This document shows positions 38,285 through 51,771 of a stretch of 64,000 bases of DNA, in pieces. The notes beneath the pieces were generated by a model. The model had not been told where the DNA came from. It searched no databases and saw only the letters and a list, made by a program, of their open reading frames with translations. Where the stretch lies: assembly GCA_963969595.1 (NCBI GenBank), contig OZ018409.1, positions 28,967,282 through 29,031,281 of the forward strand, written 5' to 3'. A program made the position numbers and the translations under genes. Each line of letters begins with the position of its first letter. Position 1 is the stretch's first letter. Source of the DNA: Neckera pumila (Eukaryota > Streptophyta > Bryopsida > Hypnales > Neckeraceae).

Positions 38285-39662
38285 GGGGCTCTTCCCATGT
38301 AGTGGAAACCAGCCAGTCTTTTATCGATCAGATATTAGTCAAGTGATCTGGTGCCATGATGGAAACTCCCCCCTGATTTGATTTGAGTCTTGCCTCATCC
38401 TTTGTCTTCGCCACTGGTTCGATGGAAAGCATTAAATCTGCGATGACAGTGTCCTCTCAGGGCAACCAATTCTCAAGTGGCTGGACATGGCCAGTCTGTC
38501 CAAGAAACTAAGGCCCGGCAATTGGGCGGATTCAGGTGGAATGTGATAGTTGGCATTTTATTTTGGTGAATGTAGCTGATTCCACTCTGGTGTCCCTTGG
38601 AGGAGCAACTTTTACATCTTCCACTCTCGTTTAGTACTCCAAATAGATTTGATTTGTATAAGAAAATCTTGATGTTGCAACAGGTTCTGAAACATCACGA
38701 AAGTTGTGTTTTCTCCTTTGTGATCACTTGTGCTAGTGGCTGAATTTTTACCAGTAGGGGAAAATAGAGCCCACACGAGGACTCTTGCGTTTCATCATAA
38801 AGGTTCCTGTTCGTTTCACTATGCTTAGATCGTACCTAAACCCAACTCCTTAACTATGGTCACGGCTGTAACTTTCAATTGCTTGCAATGTTCGTAATTT
38901 TTCAAATTTGGAGCAAAGGATAGCTGATTAGAAGGTTATTTGCAAGAGCTTTTCAAAACCCATACCTCGTGAGAATTGACCCTAAACGAGCAAGAAATTG
39001 TGAAATTGTGAAAATGATGAACTACTATGGTTGTAATCTTCAATCGCTTGTTGTGACCTCATTTTTTGAATTAGGAGAATGTGGTTACTGCTTGGAAGCG
39101 CAGTACATTACCTTACTAACAAGCTATCACTCACAAAATTTGGGTCGCAAGCTCACATGGCGCTACAATCATGAAAGCAGTCGGAACTTGGGGTTCACAT
39201 GGAGGGGTATTTGCATTCCTCCACTTGGCCCATCCGCTTAAGGATAATGTTTGTTAACACAGAAAATGCTTTACTGATGGGACTTTCTAAGCATCGCTTG
39301 CGACAAAAGAAAACAAGGATATTGAAGCAGGAATGTTTGCAGGACGTATCATTTTGCACTAACACAATCCAATGTAATGGTTAGCCCAGAAACACGAACT
39401 TCTCAATCCAACCCAATGACGTATTGCATTTTCAGGAAAAAAATATCTTCGTACGCTACTGATATTGGATTATTTTTGGGCCTTAGATATTACTCCGTAT
39501 TATCTAAACTTGCAGGCTAAAATTTATGCAATTTCGATCCAGAGCAGTTGCCAGTGTACTACCGACACAGTTTGTGATGCACCACAATAATATTACAAGC
39601 ACTAACAGATTTTCACTTCTCAAGAAACAGAGTTGTATTTTTAAGTGATTCCGTCCTCAGAC
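38285..39662. other. Convergent 3' region between the mutase and thiolase genes
   Basis: It holds the 3' UTRs of both genes. A 90-codon frame at 38969-39241 (+) is not recognised. No RNA gene or mobile element end was seen. Confidence 0.4.
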
Positions 39663-43083
<3,421 letters not shown>

Positions 43084-43550
43084 ACCAGTTGAGTTGCGCC
43101 CTTCTAGCTACCTGAACTAATATCTTCAATCACACACAACAGATCGAGTGTCTGTCGAAATTGACAGAGTTTCTGTCTGATTCAAACCAACATCGATTCC
43201 ATCAAGGTTTGGAAACACTGAAATCAAAAGCGTAGCGAAGGGAGAAAGAATTGGGCTGTGAGAATATGAAATCTAATTCGATTATGGAGTAATCAGGGGA
43301 AGCATGGGATTAACTTTAAAGGGCCGATTGATATGGCGATGGCGAGGAGCGCATGAAGGAATTCGGTATTAGTTGCGAGAAGCCGGCAGAGAGGTTGGCG
43401 ATGGCAACACGGGGGTGACGACGGTGACGTGGAAGGGGAGGGTGCTTAGGTGGCAAGTGGGGATACTGTTTTTTTTCAAATTAGAACCTTCAGTTGTCAG
43501 CAGCCCTTTTTTTTTACTTTTTGAGGATGGCGATCACTTAAAATTTGGTG
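43084..43550. promoter_or_regulatory. Upstream region of the thiolase gene
   Basis: It holds the probable 5' leader and promoter on the minus strand. No core motif could be fixed. Confidence 0.3.
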
Positions 43551-43738
43551 AAACCTCCACTGAGCACTTTTGGTTTTTTCAAAGTAGATGATGGTATACA
43601 ATGCTAAAAGGGATGATTCCCACGGTCACCAGCCTTGCATTCACTGTAGAAGACCTCCCCTTTTCACAACAAAATTCCAAAGACATTCAATTTACACTTC
43701 CGTCCTACATTGGAGATTCATCGACTGCAAAACGTCTG
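43551..43738. repeat. Dispersed repeat, single copy (10.1 kb family)
   Basis: The modules TTTCAAAGTAGATGATGG, TACAATGCTAAAAGGGATGA, GAAGACCTCCCCTTTTCACA and TTCATCGACTGCAAAACGTC are in the same order as the forward half of the foldback at 10.3-10.5 kb. It lies about 470 bases upstream of the thiolase start. Confidence 0.7.
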
Positions 43739-44500
43739 TTTCGGCGTTCAACAATTAATCTTAACTGGCATACCCTACGTGTAGGTCAATTTTTTAAATA
43801 ACTCGGGAAAATTTGGAAGATGTCGAAATTTAAAAAATTGTTTACAACTATTTCTAAAAATCTGAAATAATTGTTTTTGAGAAAAATTAGAAAATGAAAC
43901 ACCTTTATGCGTGAATAGAAAGAATCAATCCTAAATTAGGAGTGTTGTCATAAAATGCCAAAAACAAAAATTTCCTATCTTCCTGCCGAATTGTCAAATT
44001 GCAAAAACTAAATTAATTTGGCAGGACAGTGCCGAAACTGCCCTACACGTTTGCTTTTTAACCGTTGGTTCTTCCCTTACCCTTGGTTAATCTCATTCCA
44101 AGGGTAATGAGACTCAACTCGGGAAACAATCATCTGACGTCCTTGTGCACAGTGCAGCGATGCAGACCCCAATCAAGCGGCAGAACAACCCTGAGAGAAA
44201 TACGGGAGAGGATAACCGTGGTTCCCCTGGCCTGCTGATGAAACCACTAATTAAGTTATGATCCTGAGGAGTTGGTGCAGCAGGGCATTCAAGCATTTAT
44301 ATATGAGCAAGATCTCTAGCTTCGAGCGAGGGTGCTGAATTTGCTTGGTGGTAAGTCAGTGCATATCCTAGTCTTCAGCATTGTTCTCAGCTGCTTTCGT
44401 GATAATAGATATTTTTATTTGACCCGCTTAGCGCTGACCAGAACACTGGTAAATTGCGTCTGCCTTTCTTACTCTCTGGCATTATGCTGTGGTTGCACAG
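43739..44500. other. Intergenic DNA, no gene recognised
   Basis: No coding signal can be supported. Any lost 5' part of the ECD copy that follows is not recognisable here. Confidence 0.4.
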
Positions 44501-44501
44501 A

Positions 44502-45537
44502 TGAAGCCGTCTCAATAAATATGTCCAAGTTCATAGGAGAATTGGAGTCCGCATTGGGAACCAGTGGACAATATAATGGAGCAGTATATAGATGCCAAGG
44601 AGGACGATCTTGCCATGATTCCGACTGGGAATCTGAAACTGGTACTTGCTACTTTTCTCTTTTGACAGATGGATAAAGAGTGTACAGTAAAGGACGTATC
44701 TTGGAAGCGCAGATGACTTACAATATACTGACGTCAATAAAATCTTAACGTGAAATATGAAAACATATAGAGTTGGCAGCGATTTATGTTTGTGCACAGC
44801 AGTGTTTTATTTCCTTTATAAGATGTTTTGATTTTGATTTCTTCTTCACCTTGTTTATCATTCACTACGTGTGGACCGTCTTGTAGGCACTTTTATCCTT
44901 CTCAGATGATTCGGATGAAGAAATGCCTGCTAAAGACGTTGATGAATCAAGGGCTAGTAGTAGTATATGGGTGTTGTTAATGAGACTGCAAGCACATCAG
45001 TAGCTAGCGGTGACTTCATAGACGAGTACTCTGAAGCTCTGCAACACGAGCTGCAACAATCAAGTCTTGCCAAGAGTTTTAATACTGCCGACGTGAAAGA
45101 TGAGTCAGCTAAGGTAATTTGTCCTTCTCTTGTGCGTCTCTAATCCTCGATGCTTTTATCCTGAACTATGCAAGCTCCAGGTAGACAAATGCCCAGCTTT
45201 GTTTAAATAGTAGGCTTGTTGGATTTATTTAATTCAAACCTTCATCTGCTATATTAACCTTGTCATCAAAATGTATAGATGAATGTCAACTCATGTTCCT
45301 AACATTACATGTCAATGCTTTAGCTTATGATGACTGTTGATTCGTGATTGCAGGCAAGTGGTCAGCCTCAACAAAAAGTGGATGATGACGACGGAATTGT
45401 GGATGTGGATATCAATTTGGTGACGAGTTTGTTGCAATCAGGAGGGAATGGTTGGGCCAGCTTCAAATTTGCTTGGAGCAATGGGCATAAAGTTAGTTGA
45501 TCCATCTGCCAAAAATTTTAGCTCAAGTGGAAAGTGA
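44502..45537 (+). pseudogene. ECD: Broken 3' part of an ecdysoneless (ECD/SGT1-like) gene
   Basis: Pieces of an ECD C-terminus appear in order but in shifting frames: MSKFIGELESALG (about 44521), a Ser/Asp/Glu stretch ALLSFSDDSDEE (about 44887), then GDFIDEYSEALQHELQQSSL (about 45007-45070), then after an intron (donor 45115, acceptor ending about 45354) VDVDINLVTSLLQS, and in another frame GPASNLLGAMGIKLVDP to a stop at 45537. The last block closely matches the known ECD ending (VDxDxNLVxxLLxS ... GPASNLLxxMG). At least two frameshifts separate the blocks and the N-terminal SGT1 domain is absent. An intron is kept, so this is a duplicated copy and not a processed one. Intact ECD acts in pre-mRNA splicing and transcription. 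Confidence 0.65.
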
Positions 45538-45635
45538 TGACCAGTATTGTAGAGTTTTAATCTGATGTTGCCGAAGACTCCTACTCGGTATCCTCTTCAC
45601 GCATCCCTCCAATGTAGCCATAAACTACTTTGATG

Positions 45636-45660
45636 GGTTTTAGGGTTTAGGGTTTAGGGT
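45636..45660. repeat. Interstitial telomere-type TTTAGGG repeats
   Basis: Three consecutive units of TTTAGGG, the Arabidopsis-type plant telomere repeat, lie about 100 bases past the ECD pseudogene stop. Confidence 0.75.
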
Positions 45661-46384
45661 ACTATGGTACGGAGGTTAGATTTGACATGGAATTTTGCGG
45701 TTTTGAGCTTATCGACTCGCAAAGTTATGGAATTCCCTCCGACCCTAATGTCAAGCCTTCTCCAATCCTGTCCAAGAGATACATTGGGAAACGGAGTGCT
45801 GAAGGACGTCACAGGCCTCATACCATTCCTGATTGCTATGCCGGAAGGCATGCAACTGGTCACTCAAACAATGCACATCTTGTGTGAGCAAACAATCTCT
45901 AGTAACACAAAACATTAGTTACCTCGTTCTATTTGTAACTCGAGCAAAGTAAGATCGAGCTGAAGCACAGCAAAACACCTCTACCAAGAAGTAGAAGAAA
46001 TACGAGGCCTTGAGCAGGGTCTGTTGAATGTCAACACTGCCATGAAGCAATCAATTGAAGGTTCAAAGATAATAGACAAAAAATCAGTAGCCTCGACACT
46101 GCCAAAAACAAAACAATAGGGAGGCTATTGATCCTCTCAGACAAATGCCTCGTCTATGCCTGGTAAGCCGGAACTCAAGGAGCCTACTGAGAGAAAAGAT
46201 CTTGATCCACAAGCAAATTCAATGACAAATGTGAAATATGGATCTAGATAATAATGGAATCAGTAATTAGGCCTCACCAATCTTATTGGCATTGTGCTTA
46301 ATCAGCTGGTCAAGCTACCACTGCTAAGAGCAGGAACATTTTCCCTGCTGAGAAGATAGCTTGCTTCTGCTCTGGAAGCTGCTC

Positions 46385-47668
46385 CTACATAAAATGACCT
46401 GTTTTCAGAGTTTCGGATTTCTTAGACTCTCCAAGCTCAACAGAAACATACGCCACTCGTTTCTTCTTGCTTTTGCCCACTAACTTGTCTTCATTACTCC
46501 CCCAGCTCTCTAACTCAGCCTTCCAGCTCTCTAATTCAGCTCTCACATCTGATTTCAAATCCTGCGCCAACTTCTGCTTACCCGAAGAGATCTCTGCTTC
46601 CCTACTTGAGCAGGGTGTGGAAACTGCCTCTCGAACATGACCAGGAATCTCTGCGCTAAAGCTCCGCGTTATGTCCTGAATACCTGAGGAGACCTCTGAT
46701 TCCATGGCAGCGCCGCGTGTTGAAATTGGAGCGCCAGTCGCTTCTACGTCGTCCTCTTCTCCGAGGAGCTCAAATTGAGCGCCTTCCAAGATAAAGCTTT
46801 CCTCCCGCTCATAGAGAGCAGGTTTCAATACTCCAATGCTCTGAACCGAGGTGGACCGGTCTTCAATGAACCAACCGACATCAGGAAGCTTTTCTGCATC
46901 TGATAGAGAGGACGGCAATGGGATAAGCTCTTGAGGTGGCGGAGGAGGAGGAGCTTTCTCTAAGAATACCAGCTTCACACCATCCCACCTGCATTCTAAG
47001 AAGAGAGGAACATCTGTCTGAACAGATGGAATTTCCAACTTCTTTACGGAGGCTGACACCAAGTTGAAAGCTGCGATCATCTCGTAAAGAGCTTTGATTA
47101 GTAACATACGAAAGCGGGCAAGCAATGCCAGTACGGTGAGGGCGAACGGCATGAAGAAAGCTTGGCTCAAGAGTCCCTCAATCGCCAAGCCCGCATTCAA
47201 TATCGGATCTGCAATCATCTGTAATAAACGAGAAGCTCCTAGCAACCGTCGCTGGACAGTCAAAATCATCTGTTCCTTGGATTGCAAGCCTTGCCCCAGG
47301 CTGTTTAAGACAGCTTTCGGGGGGAGAGCCTTCTGCTTCGAGAAAGAGACGCAATGAGGTAGTGCCTCGACAACCTCTTTGAGAGGAAACGACTCAAGTA
47401 GAAGTAAATCTCGCCGCACTTGCAGCAAACGACGGAAGTAAACCGTTCTCCGGTGTTGGTTTTGGTTCTTGTACATGATTCTTTGAAAAATAGCATTATC
47501 TTCCCAGACTTGGGTAAAGAGACCCCTCAATCGGTTCTGAATAGATTTCGCCTCGTCCTCCACCTTCTTGCTGTCGAAGGTTTCCTCCGCGAATTGTTTC
47601 AGGCAAGCGGGTGGACACGGGATAAAGGCAGGTAGCCCACCTTTCCCAGATTTCTTCCCCATATTCAC
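46385..47668 (-). CDS. NEPRO/DUF4477-like nucleolar protein
   Basis: This is a single-exon frame of 427 residues. The N-terminal block IMYKNQNQHRRTVYFRRLLQ (residues 64-83) followed by VRRDL is the hallmark of the NEPRO N-terminal domain (DUF4477). A largely hydrophobic helical stretch follows (about 145-205). Then come a run of six prolines (240-245) and an acidic/Ser-rich middle. The tail carries two ELESW repeats and a Lys/Arg cluster KSKKKR. Human NEPRO is nucleolar and has been linked to RNase MRP; the same role here is inference from similarity in the first 100 residues. There are two possible starts (Met1 and Met3). No intron is visible. Confidence is good for coding and moderate for the family. 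Confidence 0.75.
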   Translation of the reverse strand: MNMGKKSGKGGLPAFIPCPPACLKQFAEETFDSKKVEDEAKSIQNRLRGLFTQVWEDNAIFQRIMYKNQNQHRRTVYFRRLLQVRRDLLLLESFPLKEVVEALPHCVSFSKQKALPPKAVLNSLGQGLQSKEQMILTVQRRLLGASRLLQMIADPILNAGLAIEGLLSQAFFMPFALTVLALLARFRMLLIKALYEMIAAFNLVSASVKKLEIPSVQTDVPLFLECRWDGVKLVFLEKAPPPPPPQELIPLPSSLSDAEKLPDVGWFIEDRSTSVQSIGVLKPALYEREESFILEGAQFELLGEEDDVEATGAPISTRGAAMESEVSSGIQDITRSFSAEIPGHVREAVSTPCSSREAEISSGKQKLAQDLKSDVRAELESWKAELESWGSNEDKLVGKSKKKRVAYVSVELGESKKSETLKTGHFM

Positions 47669-48436
47669 TCCTCACCTTCTCTTCTGTTTCATTGAATATT
47701 GACGAAAGATTTTTAACAGCCGAATGCATGAGCGTGTGCTTCCCAGAACCCTAAATCATAAAAGACTGAGCTTCGTTGCACCTCAAAGCCTGCACCCAGC
47801 CTCCGGTAAGGTTCAAAGTCACTATTTTCCCGCTTCTGCACGATGAGATTAATACCCAGAAGATAAACCCTAATTTCTAATTTCTACAGTCGGGTCTGTA
47901 CTCCATGAGCTCCAATCTTCAAAACTCCACGATACTTGTAAAACTCCAATCAAGCACTTAATATCATGCTCACGAAATGAAGGAAAAGTATAACTCCTTA
48001 GGATTTAGGGTACAGGCTGCAAACCCTAAAACGTGACAGCAAAATTCCAGTGAATGCGATCCTGCAATTCCAAATTATTCGAGTTCAGACAAAAAATAAC
48101 CAGCCAAATAATTTTGCAAAAGAACATAACGATCATCCGAAGCTTTGTATCCAAAGAAAGCCACTCTTACTTGACTCGTTGCAAATACTCCCTTGACTGT
48201 ATCTCTCCCGATCCCTGTTTCATGACAAAGATGAGATAACGTCAAAAGCAGGCTGAAGAATTCTTCCTCCCTTCACTCAGGCACGACGACACCCTAAACC
48301 CTGACTCCGAAAATCGTGTTTTAGGGTTTGGTCCACTAGTTGGTTCCAGCTCCAAGGAAAACCACACTAGTAATAAGTATGGTAACCTTTGTACTTGAAT
48401 TTATTATGCTCATATATAAGCATATGGTTCATTTTC
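47669..48436. other. Upstream region of the NEPRO-like gene and intergenic DNA
   Basis: Promoter and leader of the minus-strand gene are expected in the first few hundred bases. Isolated AAACCCTAAA/TTTAGGG motifs occur near 47,750, 48,010, 48,025 and 48,320, as often seen in plant promoters of ribosome- and nucleolus-related genes (telo-box). That link is inference. Confidence 0.4.
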
Positions 48437-49080
48437 CACTACACTAAAAATGAAATTCAGTGAAAACCACACTATGGTAGGAGGCTCAGAAACCGACCAT
48501 TTAAGGGCTGGTCTGCCTTTTTCATGTGATTCCTTGGATGGGAATTATTTTTAGCTCATTTTTCAAAGAAAGAGAAATAGAAGAGGTATCTAGCACAAGT
48601 AGTTTCATATTTTTTGAAGAATTTTTGAATTAGTTATGAATTTTCAAATGAGATGTGTTGTAGGTCGCTATTTATGACCCTAGGTCTTCCATGAACCATT
48701 CACTTGCAATTGTAAAGAAAGATGGTAAAAGCAAAGATAATGATTGGCTCTTGCAATTAGTAATGCTATTTTTTCCTTGATTCATTCAATGGCTATAGCA
48801 TTCACTTTTAGAACCACCTCATGTCTATTTCACAACCATTTATAGAGGCGGTTCTTAATGCCCATCCGTTTTCAGAGCCTCCTACCTTAAGTGATTTATA
48901 AATGCTATAAGTTTTACTGTTGATGAATAATTTTACTATTATGTTTATAGAAATCTCCCTCTTTGAGTTGTATAGATATTTGTGCTCTTGATAAAAATCT
49001 TCATTAAAAGTGAAAATTTGTAGAATTTTCAAATCAATTACAATAGTGTGGTTTTACTAAATTTCATTATTATTGTACTT
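48437..49080. mobile_element. 644-bp non-autonomous CACTA-like element
   Basis: The left end starts CACTACACTAAAAATGAAAT and continues to AAAACCACACT. The right end is its inverse with some changes (AGTGTGGTTTTACTAAATTT onward, ending GTACTT). A second inner inverted pair, GGTAGGAGGCTC with its inverse at about 48,880-48,893, follows in the correct order. The flanks TTC and TTT may be a decayed 3-base target duplication. No transposase. Confidence 0.65.
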
Positions 49081-50402
49081 TTTGACCATGGATTGCATAG
49101 TTTGAGTTGATTTAATATATATACTATAGCTAGTTAATTATTGATTTTTCTTTTCATCTAAGAGTGCTATAATGACTACAATACACAAATAGTAATAATG
49201 AAGTTTAAGATTGTAACATTAGTTACAAATTCTAATACTAAACATCAACTATGCATCTATAATTACCAACACTAATTAAAGTGCAAACATGAATACTACT
49301 TGATAACTAAATTTCTACCAAAAAATAAATTAATATTGAAATAGTTCACCCTTTACTAAATTAGTATCCAAGATGAACACCGATTATCAACTAAATGAAA
49401 ATTAGAATGAGTTACATGATAAGATCATAATACTATAGGTACCATAATATTAGTTACAAATTATTAGTGTAGTTGGGTTGGGTTGTTTCTATGTATGCAA
49501 TTGAAATAATGATTCATTTTTAGCTATTTTTGTTTTCCAGTTTTAGACAAATAATAAACTTAGGAAATTTCAAAAAAATCATAAAGGTCTCTTTTACTTT
49601 CATTTATCTTAAAAAATTATAAGTCAATGTGTAACTACGATTTATTTCATTTTTATTGGAAATCATCATGTGCTTACAATTGTACATGAATACCTTTGTA
49701 GGTCGTTCACATTGACAATAGATTACATCATTTGAATGTTTCAATAAATTTCAAAATCCAAAAACATTAAATAATATTTATTAGCCTAACATAAAACATG
49801 GAAACCCTAAAACTCAAAGTTCCTAATTTGTGTACCAAATCATAAAATTGTTCACAATATACAGTGAAATTGGTTGAAAGTTCAAGTTCTATTGGTTGTC
49901 TATATGAACTTGGTTCATGATTCCAATGAAATTGGTAGACCCTATCACAAAATTGGTTTGTAAAATCATTAAATTGAGTTTGCACTTCTATGAAACAAGT
50001 TCTTTCTTCATTGTCAAGGTAATATCAACAATAGATCCAGTGCATCTCAAACCTAGGAATGTCACTTCTTTCTAATTTAGAGAACCATGTATGTCAATGG
50101 GATATTTTTAAAGAGGGCTACCTATCATTAGCATATTTTTAGAATTTTCAAGGTTAGTTTGTATATACTATTAATTGAATTTACAATATTTTAGATGCAC
50201 TTTTTATGCATATTTTGTGTACAACATAAATAAGACAAATTGTTGAAAATAGGTGTACCTGAAAGCAACCTTATGCTCTAATGAATAGAGGTAATACATT
50301 GTAAACAAGAATTTTTAGGGTTGATTTCCGCAAGGAAATACAATTAAATATAGTTATCTTTCATGGATTTTTTACAATATGATTGGACCCCTTAGCAAGG
50401 TG
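49081..50402. other. AT-rich intergenic DNA, no gene seen
   Basis: Nothing coding is recognised. A 72-codon minus-strand frame at 49767-49985 has no features. Confidence 0.5.
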
Positions 50403-50406
50403 TTAA

Positions 50407-50968
50407 TCCCTAAAAGATGGGCTTAAGATTTTTTTGAAATTTTTTTGAAATTTTTGAAATTTTTTTTATGGAATTTTTTTTTGGGCTTAAATATGAAAAT
50501 TTCAATGGATATTATACTTGATAAAATTTATTTTTGTCATTAGTCAGTCACATTTACAAAAAATATCATTTTAATGGCTAAAATTCACATCAAGAATAAA
50601 GAATAAGAAGTGGTCAAAATACACTACAAGGGTGATCCATGACTTAAGCATCTTGTTTTTTTGAAAAGCTTTCTCAAGATTTACTATATTATGCTTAACT
50701 TCTAGCTTTACGTATTTTGTCTTCAAAATTAAGCATTTTTATTTGATTTATAGCAAAGTCTCCAAACAATCTTGGTTTAAGCAATCTTGTGTGTAATCAA
50801 ACTTAAATTATGTCAACAATACCATAATTATTCAATATCCAACACTATTTATTGAAATTTATTCAAACAAATCCCTCCAAAAATGGATGAATGAATGTTT
50901 TTTTCCATCCTACAATCCTACCTAAAGCCATTCAAAGGTAAAAAATCACCTGTAGCATCCTTTAGGGA
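50407..50968. mobile_element. Possible TTAA-flanked element, copy 6
   Basis: TTAA followed by TCCCTAAAAGATGGG matches the family end. A candidate partner end CCTTTAGGG lies near 50,959-50,967, but the TTAA after it is missing. The element limits are uncertain. Confidence 0.3.
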
Positions 50969-51771
50969 AATATACACTATATCTGAGGGCCAAGGTTCAC
51001 AAAAAATACTTCATAAAATAGATGCCAAAAATTTTGGAATATCTTGTTTTTAGAAAAATGTATGAAATTTTTTTTAATCTTTTTTGTTTAACATTTGCCA
51101 AATCACAATTGCCAACTTTAATTAATTACGTACTAAGCAAGGAATAATGACCCTGACAACGAGCTATAGTAAGGTATATGACCTATTTCCTTCCAATAGG
51201 GCCCCATTTGTGCAAGATAGGCTAGGGTGACCTATTTTTCAAGAATGACGAGAATATGATGCCAACCAAGGCTTTTATTATTTTATGACAAATAACACAT
51301 TGACACCTAGTGAAGTTGCTAAGACTAGTTTTTTGTTTTGCACTTCTCAAAATAGGTTTGCCTATACATCAATAACAAGTTAAACTATAAATAATCTACA
51401 CTTCCTTCATTTCTACTAATTCCAAACTTGATGGAAAATTAGCAAAAATTAGTGCAATCTTCATTATTTCTATTCCCTAATGAAAAAAAATTATGCCCCC
51501 ACATCACTCAATCGAACATATGCTAAAAATGCTTAACATTGTCGGAAATACGTCGTATACTTTAGTGTAGTGCAGGTCCAAGCCAATAGGAATATGACAC
51601 ATGGCACACGCAGCACCCAAAATGGGACTCCTAACCGTGAAACTAACTGAATTTACCACCATGAAGCAACCATTAACCGTAATGCCCACAAATCGGCAGT
51701 TCACAGGATCACCGCGCTGCAGCTGGGTCGCCCCAATTTCACATGTAGCTGCAATTGGGAGCTTCATAGCC
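50969..51771. other. Intergenic DNA and probable promoter of the following gene
   Basis: No separate gene is supported. In-frame codons continue upstream of the chosen start to 51601, so a longer N-terminus is possible. Confidence 0.35.

Noticed and set aside
50623..51573. Possible CACTA element from CACTACAAGGG to GTGTAGTG
   Set aside because: The terminal sequences differ beyond the first bases and there is no matching target duplication.
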